Assembly: GCA_030549205.1 (NCBI GenBank)
Contig: JAUKTV010000012.1
Coordinates: forward strand, 806,001 to 870,000
Direction: 5' to 3'
Length of the DNA: 64,000 nucleotides
DNA from: Apiosordaria backusii
Taxonomy: Eukaryota > Ascomycota > Sordariomycetes > Sordariales > Lasiosphaeriaceae
The notes beneath the pieces are model-generated. The model saw only the letters and a list, made by a program, of their open reading frames with translations, was not told the origin of the DNA and searched no databases. Every line of letters begins with the position of its first letter. The first letter of the stretch is position 1. Of this stretch, positions 43,123 to 56,020 are shown piece after piece. The position numbers and the translations under genes are program-made.

Positions 43123-45446
43123 GCTGCCGTTCGGCCAGCCGCGCCTGGGTTTCCCGGGTGTTTAAATTTTTTTTTTTGAAGAAAAAAAGACTGGGTTTGG
43201 TCTTGGGGGTTTGGTGGGTTGGGGGGTTGGCGGTGCCTGGGCTCTCTGCTTCTTCTTTTTTTTTTTTTCTTTTTAAAAAAAAATTGGTCTGGATGGGAAG
43301 GGGGAAGGGGGAAAGGGGGAAGGAAAAGCGCCGGGATGTGGTTTTTTTGATAACCTTTTTTTCTGGCCTGAGAAGAAAAAGTGGAAGATGGGGAGTCGGT
43401 CTGGTCGGTCTGGTCTGGTTTGGTGTTTTTGGTTGGGTTGGGGGGTTCTTTTTCTCTGGTGGCGTTTGGGGTGGTGGTGGTGGTGGTTTGCCTGGGTTTT
43501 TTTTCTTTTCTTTTTTTTCTTTTCTGTTTTCTGGGACAGGGTTTGGGTTTGGGGGGTGCGGTGGTGGTCTGGCCTGGGTTTCTGTTTTTTTTCCTTTTTT
43601 TTTTTTCCTTTTGCTTCTGGGACTGGGCTGGGGTTGGGGTGTGGTGTTGTCCGGCTGGGTTGGGGTTGGGGGTGTTTGCTTCCCCGGGGGCTGTCCGGGT
43701 GATGGTGTTGGTGTTGGTGGTTTGGGGGTGTTCCTCGGGTTTTCGGTTTCGTTTTTTTTTCTTTTTTTTTCTTTTTTTTTTCTTTGCTGGGATGGTTTGG
43801 GGAGCGTTCGCGGGCGGGGGAGGCGCTGGGGGGGGAGCGTGTGCTGGCGGCCGAAAGGCCTGTTTTCTTTTCGTTTGGGTGCGCGTTTGCTTGCTGGGGG
43901 GGCGTTTGCTGGCGCCGAGGGGGGGGGCCTCCGCACCCATCAATACACCACGATGACGACCGATATATCTCAAGTTCTATTGCGTGCCTGTGAAGTGATT
44001 TGTGTGTCTCTGTGATGATCCAATACTCTATCAATCCATTGTGAGGGTGGATAACTGCTTATATAGGCGTCCAGCTTCCCAAGATATGTGTTTGTTGTAA
44101 TTCCGCACGCCCTCAGCATGTTCAAGTATGCCTCTACTGAGAGATTTATGTGTCAACTTGCATATCCTAGGCCTTCATATTTATTATAAAGGCTTCAACT
44201 TACCCAGCTATGCGTTCAACATAAACCCAAAACGCCTTCTCAGTCCTCAAGCACGTCTATCACAAGGAACTGGCGGCTTAAGATGTTCAGTCACATGCAT
44301 TGTATGTTCCATGGCAATGTAAATATCACAGATCATAATGGAGAGTTGTTTTAACAAATGGTTTTTATCTTTCATTCTTGTTTTCCACCCCCCTAGACCA
44401 TACCCTGTCAGCACAGTTCCAAGAGGTTTTAGAATACATTTGCTCTGTCTGTATTGTTTCTTTTCTAGTTTTTTCTCTTGTTTGTAACCTCTCTCAACTA
44501 TCCCCAACACAGAAGCAACAACGACATCGACGTAAACTAACACAATTCCTGGTGACCATCTCTCTGGCAAGAGGCGCAAACCATGGACCTAAACTCTCAA
44601 AATACCCATCACCAAGCCAAAATACACCACCACCAACATAGGTAAAAAGCCAGAGAGAAATGCACCAACAGCCGCTACCTCCCCTTTCAACCCCACTCAC
44701 CCCCCCCCAACCCCCCACACCTCCTACCTCCCCAGTTCCATGTCGGTCGTATGCTTCATGTGTCGGGTATCTATCATCCATCGTTGACATTGTCGCGTCG
44801 TGTCATCGTGGTCTCGTGATCTCGTGATCTCGTAGTTGGATAGATTTTGTTTTTCCCTGAGCAGCCATCGGCCCCCCAATCACTCCGCAACGCCTCCAAC
44901 ACCCCGTCCCCACCAACCCCAGACTCCTGACCCCAGGCGCCGAACTTCCGGGGACGCCATCACCTTCCTTCTCCTTTTTGAAGGGGGACGTGATCGCAGC
45001 AAGCTGTAGGTACTCAACCATCATCTAGGTCTTCCCATCTCAGGCCGCTAATAAATCCATCCCCCCATCAATTCCCCTCCAGAGGAGAACTGCATATTAG
45101 ATAGTACCAATAAGTTTCCTCAAAAAAAATGAAACCTTTAAAACAAAAACCCAAATGTCATCCAATCCCCTGTTTATTCTTTTCCCATTTTCCCATGTTT
45201 TTTTCTTCTCCTCGTCGGTTCCAGTTGTTGTTGTTATCTCGTGTACTATGCAACAGCAGCCGTAAACACCACCAAAAACCCAACCACCACCACCACCGCC
45301 ACCACCCGCTACCAGCAGAAAAAACTCCGCATAAACTCATAACTGCGACACAGGTGACAGCATAACCTCGATATGTAATTGCACCAACAACAACATCATC
45401 AACAATAACAAAAACAAAAACAAACACACCCCTCGACAAAATCAGC
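43123..45446. other. Low-complexity G/T-rich tract and intergenic
   Basis: From about 43190 to 43930 the + strand is almost only G and T, with long T runs. Repeated T-run/A-run hairpins lie at 43166-43190 and about 43258-43284. The long frames here on both strands are compositional artefacts. 43940-45446 shows no gene; an ACC-rich run lies near 45275-45310. Confidence 0.6.
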
Positions 45447-46794
45447 TCACCCTTGGCGCGCCCAGCCTTGGGCACCTTGAGCAGCGACTTCGTCAAACTC
45501 GGCCGCATTGATGAGATCATCCCAGTCATTCTCCTCAGGGGCAGCAACTGGAGGAGTCTTGTTGTTCGTGGAATTGTCAACCACCCGGGGTGGTGGCAGT
45601 GGTGCCTGCTGCTGAAAGTCAAACCCACCATAATCCGGATAGGCAGAACCACTCATGTCGTCGAATCCAAGATCGGCAAAATAGGCCGTCGGTGGGCTGT
45701 GGTGCAATTCAGGATCGATGGGGCCTCCTACCTGGGTCAACATGTGGTGGCTCGAGGAGGGGCCGGAAGTAGTAGTCGTGGTAGTAGCAGTAGTAGCGAA
45801 GCCCGGGTAGTTCATGGTTCCTTGAGCCAACATCGGTGAGTTGGAAGTGGTGAAGTGGTAGTCAAAGGAGTTAGCTCTCGAGGTAGAGGCAAGAACCTCG
45901 GCGGCGCTGCTGTCAATCTCACTCTCTGGAGATGTGGGGTTGCTCGAGGAGGAGCCCATGGACACTGGAGAGACGGATGCGGCGGGTTCCTGGCTGGTTG
46001 CTGAGGAGCTCGATGCCGGGCTGATGGAGCGACGGTTGGAGGATTGTCGGGGAGGCAGGCCGTATGGGTAGGACATACTTTCAGGTGAAGGAGCCTGCTG
46101 CTGGGGAGCAGAATAAGACATTGACCGAGATTGTTGCTGCTGCTGCTGTTGCTGCATACCGGGATACCCAGAAGACATGTGTTGCTGCGCTGTCATCGGA
46201 GGCAGAGGTTGCGGTACAGAATATGGCTGGTACGAGAAATGGTAGGCCATGACGTTCTGAGGGGGGTAGGGGAACTGCGGCATCATTCTCCCAAAAACCT
46301 GCGAGAACTCGGCATCTACCTCCTGGTAGCGAGCCCTTGACACGGCGTCCATTTGGTGCTCGTTTATGCGATGCCGTGGCATATCATCAATCTCGTCGTA
46401 CCACAGTCCCCTCTCAACGTTCTCCCTGGTTATCCTGAAATGTTTGCCGGTCCGCTCAAAGTGAACTTGGGATGCCTGATGTGCCGACTTGATGCGGTCT
46501 TCCAAGCTTCGATCCATGCGGCGAGAGGCTGCAACGTAGGCTCGCTCCTTGTTCTCGAGGTTGGACTTCATGGTCTTCTCCGTAGACATGGTAGAATCGG
46601 GTTTTCCGGCCTGGGAGGTGCTGGAGGCTCGGCGTTTATGTGAAGCTGTTGGCTTCTAAGCAGAGACTGTTAGCCATCTCCGAGATTACGGGTCAATATA
46701 GTGTCATTTGTTCATTTACCTCTCTGATTGTCACCTCGGCCGCGGGACCTTGTGGCGTCTCGGACGGCCGTGTTGATGCAGCACGCTTCCCCAT
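45447..46794 (-). CDS. Fungal-specific hypothetical protein with polyQ
   Basis: Two exons, 46794-46720 and 46655-45447, give 427 aa. Exon 1 (MGKRAASTRPSETPQGPAAEVTIRE) ends in phase 0, and the second exon enters KPTASHKRRASSTSQ, 22 codons before the first internal Met. A conserved block at about 56-100 (YVAASRRMDRSLEDRIKSAHQAS, then HFERTGKHFRITRENVERGLWYDEIDDMP) recurs at the N-terminus of many uncharacterised Pezizomycotina proteins. The rest is Pro/Gln/Ser-rich, with an eight-Gln run coded by CAG repeats and an acidic C-terminus (ENDWDDLINAAEFDEV) that looks like a transactivation segment. A role in transcription is a guess. Confidence 0.85.
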
Positions 46795-49700
46795 GACCAC
46801 TGTTGCTTGATGGACACGAGAGTCACAGTTCACTAGGCAAGTGGAAGCGGGCAGCTAGTTGGCGGAGAGCAAGTATTTCGAATTTGAGTATCTTGTTGAA
46901 GATCAAAAAAAGTATTTGAGAGTCTGCGGGTTATGTTTTGGGAAACCACGGAGTGAGAGGAAGCAAGTAGACAGGAGGTGTGCTGTATTTTGTATGCTCT
47001 GGGTGCTGGCATGTTCTAGTGCAAAGGGGAAGGTCCTAGGTACGGAACTAGGCGGAAGTGCCGTCACCCGACGTCTCCGCAGGGCAGCCGGACTCGTACC
47101 GGGAAAATAACTGGGCTATCTTTCTGGAGTGGGCAGTGGCGGGAGCTTCGCTGTCAACCGGACTCCCGCCTGTCTGTTTCTTTCTTCGATCGAGTGTTGA
47201 AGCTTTCGATCCCCGATCTGTGGCTGGTACCTTGACTACGTCAGGTTAGTGGGGGAGGTACTCCGTACCTCTCTGGTGCCCTGCCAACCCCGCTTTTCTC
47301 GTACCCTTTACGGGTGCAGACACAAACCCCGACAAAAGCCGGACACGCCGTCGTGCCCGTGTACCAACTTGTGGCATCTAAAGGTTCTCTAAACTCTGAA
47401 AACTGGGGATAAGATAGGACTCTGCCCGCTGTTGGCTTCCCCGTGGTTCTTCCCCGTGTTTTCGTCCCATGATCAAGCCATCCCCGCCAGGGGCAGATAA
47501 AAGCCAGAGCTTGTCCACTTGGTATCAATTCTTATTGAACTCAGATTTGAGCATCCCCGCAATGGCTGGCTAAGAGGCATTCGGCATGTGTTCAAGCTCT
47601 TGTGTCCGTCGTACGACATCTTAATCCATCAGTTGTTGGTTTCGGCTGTCTTTGGCACTTGGTGTCGACAGGGGCGGAACATTTCGTCCGGAGCGAGTTG
47701 ACAAACAAGTTGTACTTCGGCCGTTAACACGCAGTGCAGCCAATCAGGAAGCAGCAGGAGCTGTCGGAGCCCCTCCGATGCGTCGTTTCTTGGATCTGTC
47801 CAGCAAGATTCCTGCCGTCGCTGATCAGGCTCCACGCTGCTCGAAACCCCACGTGCGACCTCCGTGCGCATACTGTGACGAGGGGCTTCCGAGCCACGTG
47901 GATGCAAGAATCGCTTGTGACATTTTGTTAGTGTTTTGGTGCTGAACCCTCACAAGCAATATCTGCACCCACGTGCGAGCTTAGCTCATTCAATCGTTTT
48001 GAGGGGGAAATTGTTAGCGCACATGCAATTCCCCATCAATTTCCATCCCTTTGCAGATGGCATTCTGGCTTGGCACGTCAGTGCTCCGGCTGCGCTAGCT
48101 TGTTCGGGTGAAGCCACTGGACCTGCCTGACGTCAGAATGATAGCCCGTCCCATCAAAGTATCTGAAGCCATCTCCCAAACTCCATTGGATGACCGGGCA
48201 TAACACTTACACTACCTTAGCTATTCCCAGTTGCCTCTTTGCGGATGGGAAAGACTGACCGTAGTCTTCATGATCGGGATTTTCGAAAGATCTTCCAAAT
48301 GCAAATCATCTGCCATGCGCTCAATGTCGGTTTCCCTACCCGTTCCTGCTGCCAGTGAGGCAGACTTCAGATGTTGCTATGCATGGCGCCAGCTGTGTCT
48401 GATTCTGTCTGTCTTTCAAACTAGGGTACATGTTTGATGTGTTCGGTTGTGCCTGGCGTGCGGGCATGCTGGCGTGCTTGAACCGTGTGGACCCAGCTGT
48501 CCGGATCCGGGCCTGGGCGCTTTGGGGGTGAACGGAAACGGCAATTCCTTTCGAGCCTCAAAAGTGACGCGGACCACTTCCTGAGCCGTCCGCGGCTCCT
48601 GATTTGTCAATTTTTGTCAAACGGAAATTTGTTAGCGACTCCTTGGCAGCAATCAGCCCGCCGATGCAAGTGATGTGAAGGTGGAGGTGGGGAGTTAGTC
48701 CCCTCCCGCTCACGTCTATCAACCAAGATCCTACCGGAGCTCAGAACTGTCCCAGATCTCGCAAATGTTCGACTGCCATCAAAAAATAACTGTGCGGTTT
48801 GCGGGTGATGGATTAAATACGTCACAGGGTCCCATCAAAGGGACCTCGATGTGGATATTATATTGGAGCCGATCTCCGACTGAAACTACTTCAGACTTGA
48901 TTAGCAATGCACCACCCGCTTTGTCGTGGAGGATTTCACGTACCTTTGGGCCACCCCAACAACAACGACATTGCTATGTACATGCTGCCAACTTAAACTG
49001 GAACAAATATCTCATCCTATTTCGCCTCCTTGACCCGCCGGTAGCCGAATTCAGAACCCTTGGACCCTGAAACCGGCCATGAAGTTGACATAAGCTTCTG
49101 TCAAACCAACACAGGGACCTACCCTGTGCTGAAAGTCCCCGACAGCAACCAGATCTGAACTCTAGTTTAGACGGATTAGTATTCAAATAATCCAGATGGG
49201 ATGATTTGAAATAGAGGGGTACACTTGGTTGCATCAACTGACATGTACTGACCAAGCCGGCCGCAGCCACTCGTCATTAGCCGGCACTAATAGCATCAAA
49301 GAGGCATCTGATGATGGCTTGGAAGATGTCAGTCCGCAACGGCAGTGTCTCTTTCCGGGCCCAACTTCGCCTCCCGTAACTGCCACCTCACAGCCTTCAT
49401 TCATCAAGGTTCTTATGAAAAAATGAGACCCCTGGTGTCACCGAGAGAACATGTGAATGTTGCCTCGAATGCTAAGAGTTCAAAGCTCTAAACAGAGATC
49501 AGACCCCCGGGCTCAGTAGTCCAGATGTCAAGGCGGCCATTATCCGGTAGGCATCCAAAAAGCATGAAAAGTCAAAAGTAAAGGGAACAGTGAAAGATGA
49601 AGTAAAGGGAATACTGAAGGGAAAAGTAAGGGAAAAGGCGAAGTAAACTGAAAGGCATGTATAAGGTTAGGAGATGAGAAAAGAGCAAAAAAAAAAAAAA

Positions 49701-51881
49701 AAGGAAAAAAAAAGGGAAAAAAAAAGGAAAAAAAATGGAAGGAAAAAAAGGAAAAAAAAAAGGAAAAAAATAAAAGGAAAAAAATAAAAGGAAAAAAAAA
49801 GGAAGAAAAAAGGAAAAAAAAAGAAGGGATTTGGCAGAGAAAGAAAAGAAGAAGCAAAATGAGCGTATATACATCGTAGATGATGTACACATATCGCCCA
49901 CGATGGTTAAGGTCACTTGATCTTGACATTCTAGGCTCCTCTCTGCCAGAGATCTTGAAGGACCTGTCGTTTGCTAGGCAATCACAACAAGCATTGTGAA
50001 GGACGCCGTCTCTTCGGCTCCGATCGGATTCCTCATGATGAAAGGATCCGAACGCAATTCAAATTGAAAGTCACGACTTAACAGTCATACTTTCAGTTTG
50101 AATACTGAAAATCAAATGACGCGATGAAGACCCAAGTCGATCAGCGTTTGCGTTTAGTGGATCCTGAAACAGGTTCGAATATCAGCGTGCTGTGAAGAAA
50201 TTCTTGCTGAGGCCAAGGAATAAATGCCCGCCAATATGACCCATTATCCTTCGCGGATTGCGCACAAGTGCTGAGAGTCGGGGGATTCCAAGCCGTGACC
50301 ATTAAGATCTTGTTGGTGGAGAGAAGTGTGTCGAAAATAAAGTGTGAGGATAATCTTCGTGCGAGACACAAATATTGTGAAAAGAAAAGAAAAAAGATCT
50401 TGTGCGAGGATTCGAAACGCCGAAATGTTCGAACCGTGGCAGTCAGGTCTCTGGGGTTTTCTGAAACATTAATTACCTTTGTTCTTCCAGAAAGTCGGAT
50501 TGCGTGCTCCAGAACGTTGCTTCCTCCGCGAGGCTGGTCCTTCCTAAAGGCGGATCTCGGAGAGTTGTGAACAGACTCGGTCCTTCCAGAGAATAGGTAG
50601 GTTCCTCCCCCCGGTCGGCCGTCCTCTGACAGGTCATTCCTTCCTCAAAGTAAGCTCTCGAGATATCGACCTAGAAGGCACTGATCGGTGCCTGGAGGTC
50701 AGTGTCGAGCAGTCATCAGGCAGCACTTCCTTATCTCGGTTTTCAACCAAAGGATAGGCAACTGCCTGAGTTGAGTTCGAAGCCCTTGGATGCGACCCCT
50801 TTAAGAATTTCCTGGTTGAAGTCGTCCCCAGCCAGTAAGTCCAGAACTCAACCATTGATGCGGCAATGCCGTGGTCGCTTCGGTTAAGGATCCAAATTCG
50901 AAGCTCATGGGAGCCAGAATGATCATCTTCAAACGGCCGCCTAGGGCAAGATTTTGAAGATCAGGACACCCATCAGAGGTTCAAGCATGGCCATGGAACC
51001 GTCAGTTACAATCTTAGCTGTATCATAGCACATCCTTAGCTCGTTAGCACAACAGCATTTTGGGGTTTGGTGATGGCATACCGGGCAGTCATTGGAAGTC
51101 GGGGAAAAGGAGTCAGCGATACTGAAGATGAAAGCTGTAGAATGATCGCCAAGCGAGAAGAAACCACAGTCTTTATACACAGGGAGGCTTCAAAGTTATC
51201 ATCACACCATGGACGCCTAACGCCTCCACGTCAAATGAGACTTCCACGAAGGCAAGCCATACCAATTTTTACTAGGTTGCCAGCGGCGAGAAGAAAATTT
51301 GTTCAGAGTGACGTGCACCATTCTATACCTACCAGATCGTGTTTAAGTTCTGCTTGGCAACTTGAAAAGTGCTTAGTGCTACCCAAGACAAGACAGTATT
51401 ACAGATATGGACAGTATATAACATAAATTCGAAACCAAGCTACAAGACGTGCAGAATTATGGTCATTTTATTATATAATTCCCAAGGCTATTCCGAGCAG
51501 CAGATTCGACAGCCGCAGCTATCGTTGATCACACATGCATGCACCGTTGAAAAGTGGCGCAATGAAAAAACGGGCGCTACTTTGGAGGGCTAGTTTTGGC
51601 AGCGTTTACCCTGGCGCCGATCGATAATACGATGTGTGATGGGTAAGTTTAACGGCGGAGTCAAGTAACAGCCACCTTGTGCTGGAATGACAGCCTTATC
51701 GGATGTTTGTAACTTAATCGGAGACCGAGGCCATTTTAGACCAGGCAGGCTATCTCCGTTAAGGAGTTTATTCGCTACACGAACCCCAAATCTCGTGATC
51801 CGATTGACTCCCACATGATTTTGTTGGGGTCCATATTTATCTTACATGTATGGTTTGACCGATCATCCCGCAGAAGCCACA
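46795..51881. other. Gene-poor region left of the nested transposon
   Basis: Five kilobases without a supported gene. Frames are under 130 codons and unconvincing. A purine tract of A and G runs fills about 49560-49850. A single TGACGTCA lies at 48128. The sequence has normal base composition right up to the element boundary at 51890. Confidence 0.6.
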
Positions 51882-51889
51882 TTCTACAA
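51882..51889. repeat. Target-site duplication TTCTACAA, left
   Basis: Eight-base direct repeat, identical to 61735-61742, flanking inverted-repeat element copy 2. Confidence 0.92.
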
Positions 51890-52241
51890 GAGAATTGCTA
51901 GGTACGCATTACCTTTTTTGCTATATACGTATTATACTTATAAGGGTTAGGGTTATATATAGTCTTTAAAATTAACATAACATTTTTTCTATTACAATTA
52001 CTATTAATAATTATAACTGTTACTGTACTATATTTTCTCCTATATAAAGTCCTATATAAATAAATAATTACAAATATTTTAATTAAATTACTATAAGCTT
52101 ACAATTTCTACTATTTATAAACTAATATACCCTTTAAACTTTTATCTATATTTATAACTATAACTATATCTATATTTATATATACTGTAAATAAAAAAAC
52201 TAATGCTATAAATATTTAATAGATATTAAAATACAGTTAAT

Positions 52242-52246
52242 AAACT
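52242..52246. repeat. 5-bp target duplication AAACT, left of LTR element
   Basis: Identical to 60951-60955. Copy 1 of the host element has a single AAACT at the matching position, confirming it as the insertion site. Confidence 0.9.
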
Positions 52247-52494
52247 TAATACCTGAAAAGTGGGTCTATAGATAAGATAAGGTTGATAGATTAAATAAGG
52301 AGCTTTGATTGATTGTAAAGCTCTACCTTTATTAGCTTGTAAGCTTAAGCTAGAGGGCTTTTACTTACCCTGCTTACCCTACCTTTAGTATAGGTCCTAT
52401 ACTTACTTAAGTAAGAAGCTTGCAAGCTACAAAGGTCTTCCGAATTTATCACCTTTTACTATACTTTTCAATACTACCTTAACGTTAAGTATTA
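52247..52494 (+). repeat. 5' LTR (248 bp)
   Basis: Starts TAATACC and ends GTATTA. It aligns without gaps with the 248-bp copy at 60703-60950, differing mainly by transitions. The termini are TA..TA instead of TG..CA, which RIP of CpA sites explains. Confidence 0.93.
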
Positions 52495-55400
52495 AATGGT
52501 AGCTACAACTGTAGTATCGTTTACCTTACTATTGTAAATAGCTTTAGTTACTATATTACAGTTTATTTATCCAGTAATTAAGAAGTCGCTATGCCTTTTA
52601 ATTTACCGACCTTAAAATCTATTACCGCCGTTTAAAGTCGCTATGTCTATTAGCTTAAGTAATAATCTTATAAAAATATTAAAAACGTAAAAAGGTCAAT
52701 GTACTTTAAGCAATTGCGATAACCTTAGCTTTACTATTATACTTATCCTATAAGTACATTTATAAACTTACAGACATTTGCAATTTTCCCTTTATTAGTA
52801 ATTATCAGTAACTATAAAGTCCCCTTTCTTTTATCTTACTATATAGTAATCTTTAATAACTATATAGGTTCTTAATCTTCGGTAATTATCAATAGCTATT
52901 AACTTCTTTCTTACTTACAGTCCTATTACCGTTTTCCCCTTTTAAATTTAAGAATAGCTTTTAATAATCTTTAATAGTTAAAAGCAATCTTTTACTATAA
53001 AAAAAGTAAATCTTATATTTTTAAGTAATTTTTAATAATTAAATAAATAAAAGATCCCTAATTTACTAGTTTTCGCCAGTTTTATATTGTCAAGTTTTCC
53101 TTTTATTTTACTATATTGCATTTGTCTAATAACTTATAAAGATATAGCTATATTAGGCTTATTCGACTTTAAACTATCTAAATTATTAACCTTACTTTCC
53201 TAACCTACACTTCTGCCGAATATAATAGCTGATCAATCGACTAGCCTTTAAAAAATACTTAACCCTGCTTAGTAAAAATAGAGTGATAAGTATAAATAAA
53301 CCTTATAAAGCCTCTATTAAAATAAAAGCAAAGCCCTTTTTAATATTATAGGTAAATTATTTAATCCAGTTAACCTTTACTGTTAATGTAATTTAATAAC
53401 TATAAGTTGCGATTTTCTTAAAGAAGAAATTACTGACGAAAGCTATATCGAAAAGTAAGACTAGTTTAATAATAATAGGATTAAGGATAGTTGTATATAC
53501 CAGGTCTTATTAAACTTTAATATAGCGCTTAAGCCGTTAAGTCGATTTAGTAAAAATGTTAAGACCGTTAAATTCTTTAATAAAAAGATTAATTATTATA
53601 TTAGCAATCTTTTTAATAAGACTGCTAACTAAGCTACTTAATTAACAGATTTAAATAATAAACTTAAGTTTACTATTAGCCAATGCTTTAATAGTTAGCT
53701 TAAGTTTATAGCAACTTTTAAAGCTATAACAGTTTAGATATTTAAAATATAAGAGGAATTTGAAAAAGATATCTTAAATACTTAAAAGATAGTAACCGAT
53801 TATAATACTACCGTTTATTTTTATATATTTAGGATTGAAAATCACGCTATAGTTAAGCTTTAAGGCAATATCGATAAAGTATATAAATACTTTAATAGGA
53901 TTATTAATAAATTAAACTTTAAAGTTATATAACTTAACCTTAAAGTAAACTCCTATATTAAAGAGCATATTACTATAAACCTTAAAATAGCTAATTATAA
54001 ATATATATTTAGTTATTTAAAGAACATTTAATAATAATAGACAGCTTTAAAGATTAATATTAATAACCTTTAGAACTAAGTAAATAAAATTAAGGTTGTC
54101 GATATAGAGTAGATTAATACTACTATTTAAGCTGCTAATTTAACTACTATTATATTAATAGAGAATACTATATATATAGGCGATTTTAATAAGAAATATA
54201 CTTATTAAATTATAGAGTAAGATAAGATAGTAAAGGGATTGGAGAATATATATAAAGATATTACTAACTTATAAAAAGGAAAAGTTAACTCTATAGAGTT
54301 CGATTTAACTTTATATAGTAAAAACCAGCTATATTATACTGTTAAATCCAGCTTAAATTAAGAATCCAATTATCTACTAACTAGTAATAGTAAGCTGCCT
54401 ATTCTTTATAAAGATATATTAGGTACTTTTAATAACCCTAATAGTAGTAATAATAGGTTAGATAATAAAAACAATGTCCGTTATCCTTTAAAAGATCCTT
54501 TCAACCTTTTAAAGTAAAATAGAGATTTGGATAATTATAACTACTATTACTGCAATGTAAAAACCGCTAATTTTACAATTACTAATTCCTTTAATAGTAT
54601 TAAAATTAAAAAAGAAGATATAGGCCTATTTTGGCCTAATTATAAAGACCTTAATAATATAGATATAGTATTAAAAAGTAAGACGGTTATTTTTATAGAT
54701 ATTTTCTATTTTATTAACTATATCTATTCTTTTTTTAAAAAAAAGGAGATTTACGAATCTACTAAATAGTAGATTACTTCTTTCTTTTAATTAATCCTAA
54801 CAGGTATAGTAGTACTTTAATAGAATAATAAAATATTTAGTATTTTATATAAGGACATATATTAAAAGGGACTATAAACTATATTAATAGTATTGAAAAT
54901 ACAATTTACGTTTAATCTAGTTACTGTTATTAAGTTATTTTATACTAAATCTTTTACTTTTAAAGACATTGTTTATAATAAATAGACTTTACCTTAGTTT
55001 ATTTAGAAAATGTTATATTATATTCGGACTATTAGTACTATCTTTAATAATAATGCTAACTAGTTTAAAGTTATAATGTAGATCTAGTCTTTAATTAATA
55101 TCTGGATTAAACAGTACCTATTTACTTTATTATATTATAAAGAATTAAGCAATTATATATTTAAAGTTAAAGATATAAGAGCGGTACTATTGGTAGTAAT
55201 CTCTAACTATTATCCTTATATCGTTATAAAAAAGTACTCTAGTAATGCTCTTACTTAATAGCTTTATAACGATATATAAGATTCTAATCAGTCTTTTTCT
55301 TTACGTTCTTTTCAGTACTTTTCTTATAATAGAAATAAGTATTAGAGCTTATATAATAATAAAGATAGAAACCTTTATAATAATAGAAAAGAAGGCTACC

Positions 55401-56020
55401 TTTGCGACTTTAATTAAGACCGAGCTTAAGACTATAATCGAGCTTACGATTGTAACTGTAATTATAACCGTAGTTCTAATAGGACTAAATTAGACTGGAA
55501 TAACCGAGATAAGTAAGATAGAAAGCTAGACCGAGTTTACTGGATAGAAGATATTAAAGGTAAAATTAAAGTTAACGTTAAAAGTAAATTTAATAATAAT
55601 TACTGCGATATTAAGGCTAAAATATCTTACCTTATTTTTAATATTAATAAGTCCTGTATTAAATATTATTAGTAGTTCTTTACTATAGAAGAGACTTTTA
55701 ATTACCGTAAGTAATACTGTAGTATATTGGAAGTTTATATCGAATTATCTGGTAAGTACTTAAAAAACATTAAAAAGTATATTTATAACTATTGTCGTAA
55801 AGTTTTTAAGTTTTACAATACGCTATTTAAGTACTTTAAAGTCTATAAAGATATAATTAAAGGCTTTATTTGCTCTACTGTAGTTAACCTTAAGATTAAT
55901 AACTCTTTTTTAATTTACTAAAATATCCTTTAGCTCTTAAGCAAATTCAAAGTTAAAAAAACGCTACTGCTTAATATTAAAGAAAACAATTAAAATCCTA
56001 ACTTTAGCTTTACCTATTTA
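52495..56020 (+). pseudogene. Presumed gag region, unrecognisable
   Basis: Lies between the 5' LTR and the protease remnant, where gag belongs. Three short open stretches (54527-54769, 55245-55493, 55727-55921) are relics between RIP-made stops; the first and third share the pol reading frame. No zinc knuckle or capsid motif can be claimed. Confidence 0.5.
52497..52503 (+). other. Candidate primer-binding site
   Basis: TGGTAGC two bases after the 5' LTR, the normal place for a tRNA-complementary site beginning TGG. The match to a specific tRNA was not tested. Confidence 0.4.

Noticed and set aside
42839..43936. 365-codon Lys/Pro-rich reverse frame and 309-codon + strand frame at 43086-44015
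   Set aside because: Both arise from the G/T-only tract, where stop codons are rare; compositionally meaningless.
49540..49929. 129-codon Phe/Ser-rich reverse frame
   Set aside because: Complement of an A/G purine tract; low complexity.
54527..54769. 80-codon frame in the AT-rich block as a separate gene
   Set aside because: It lies inside the RIP-mutated retrotransposon and shares its pol frame; a relic between stops.
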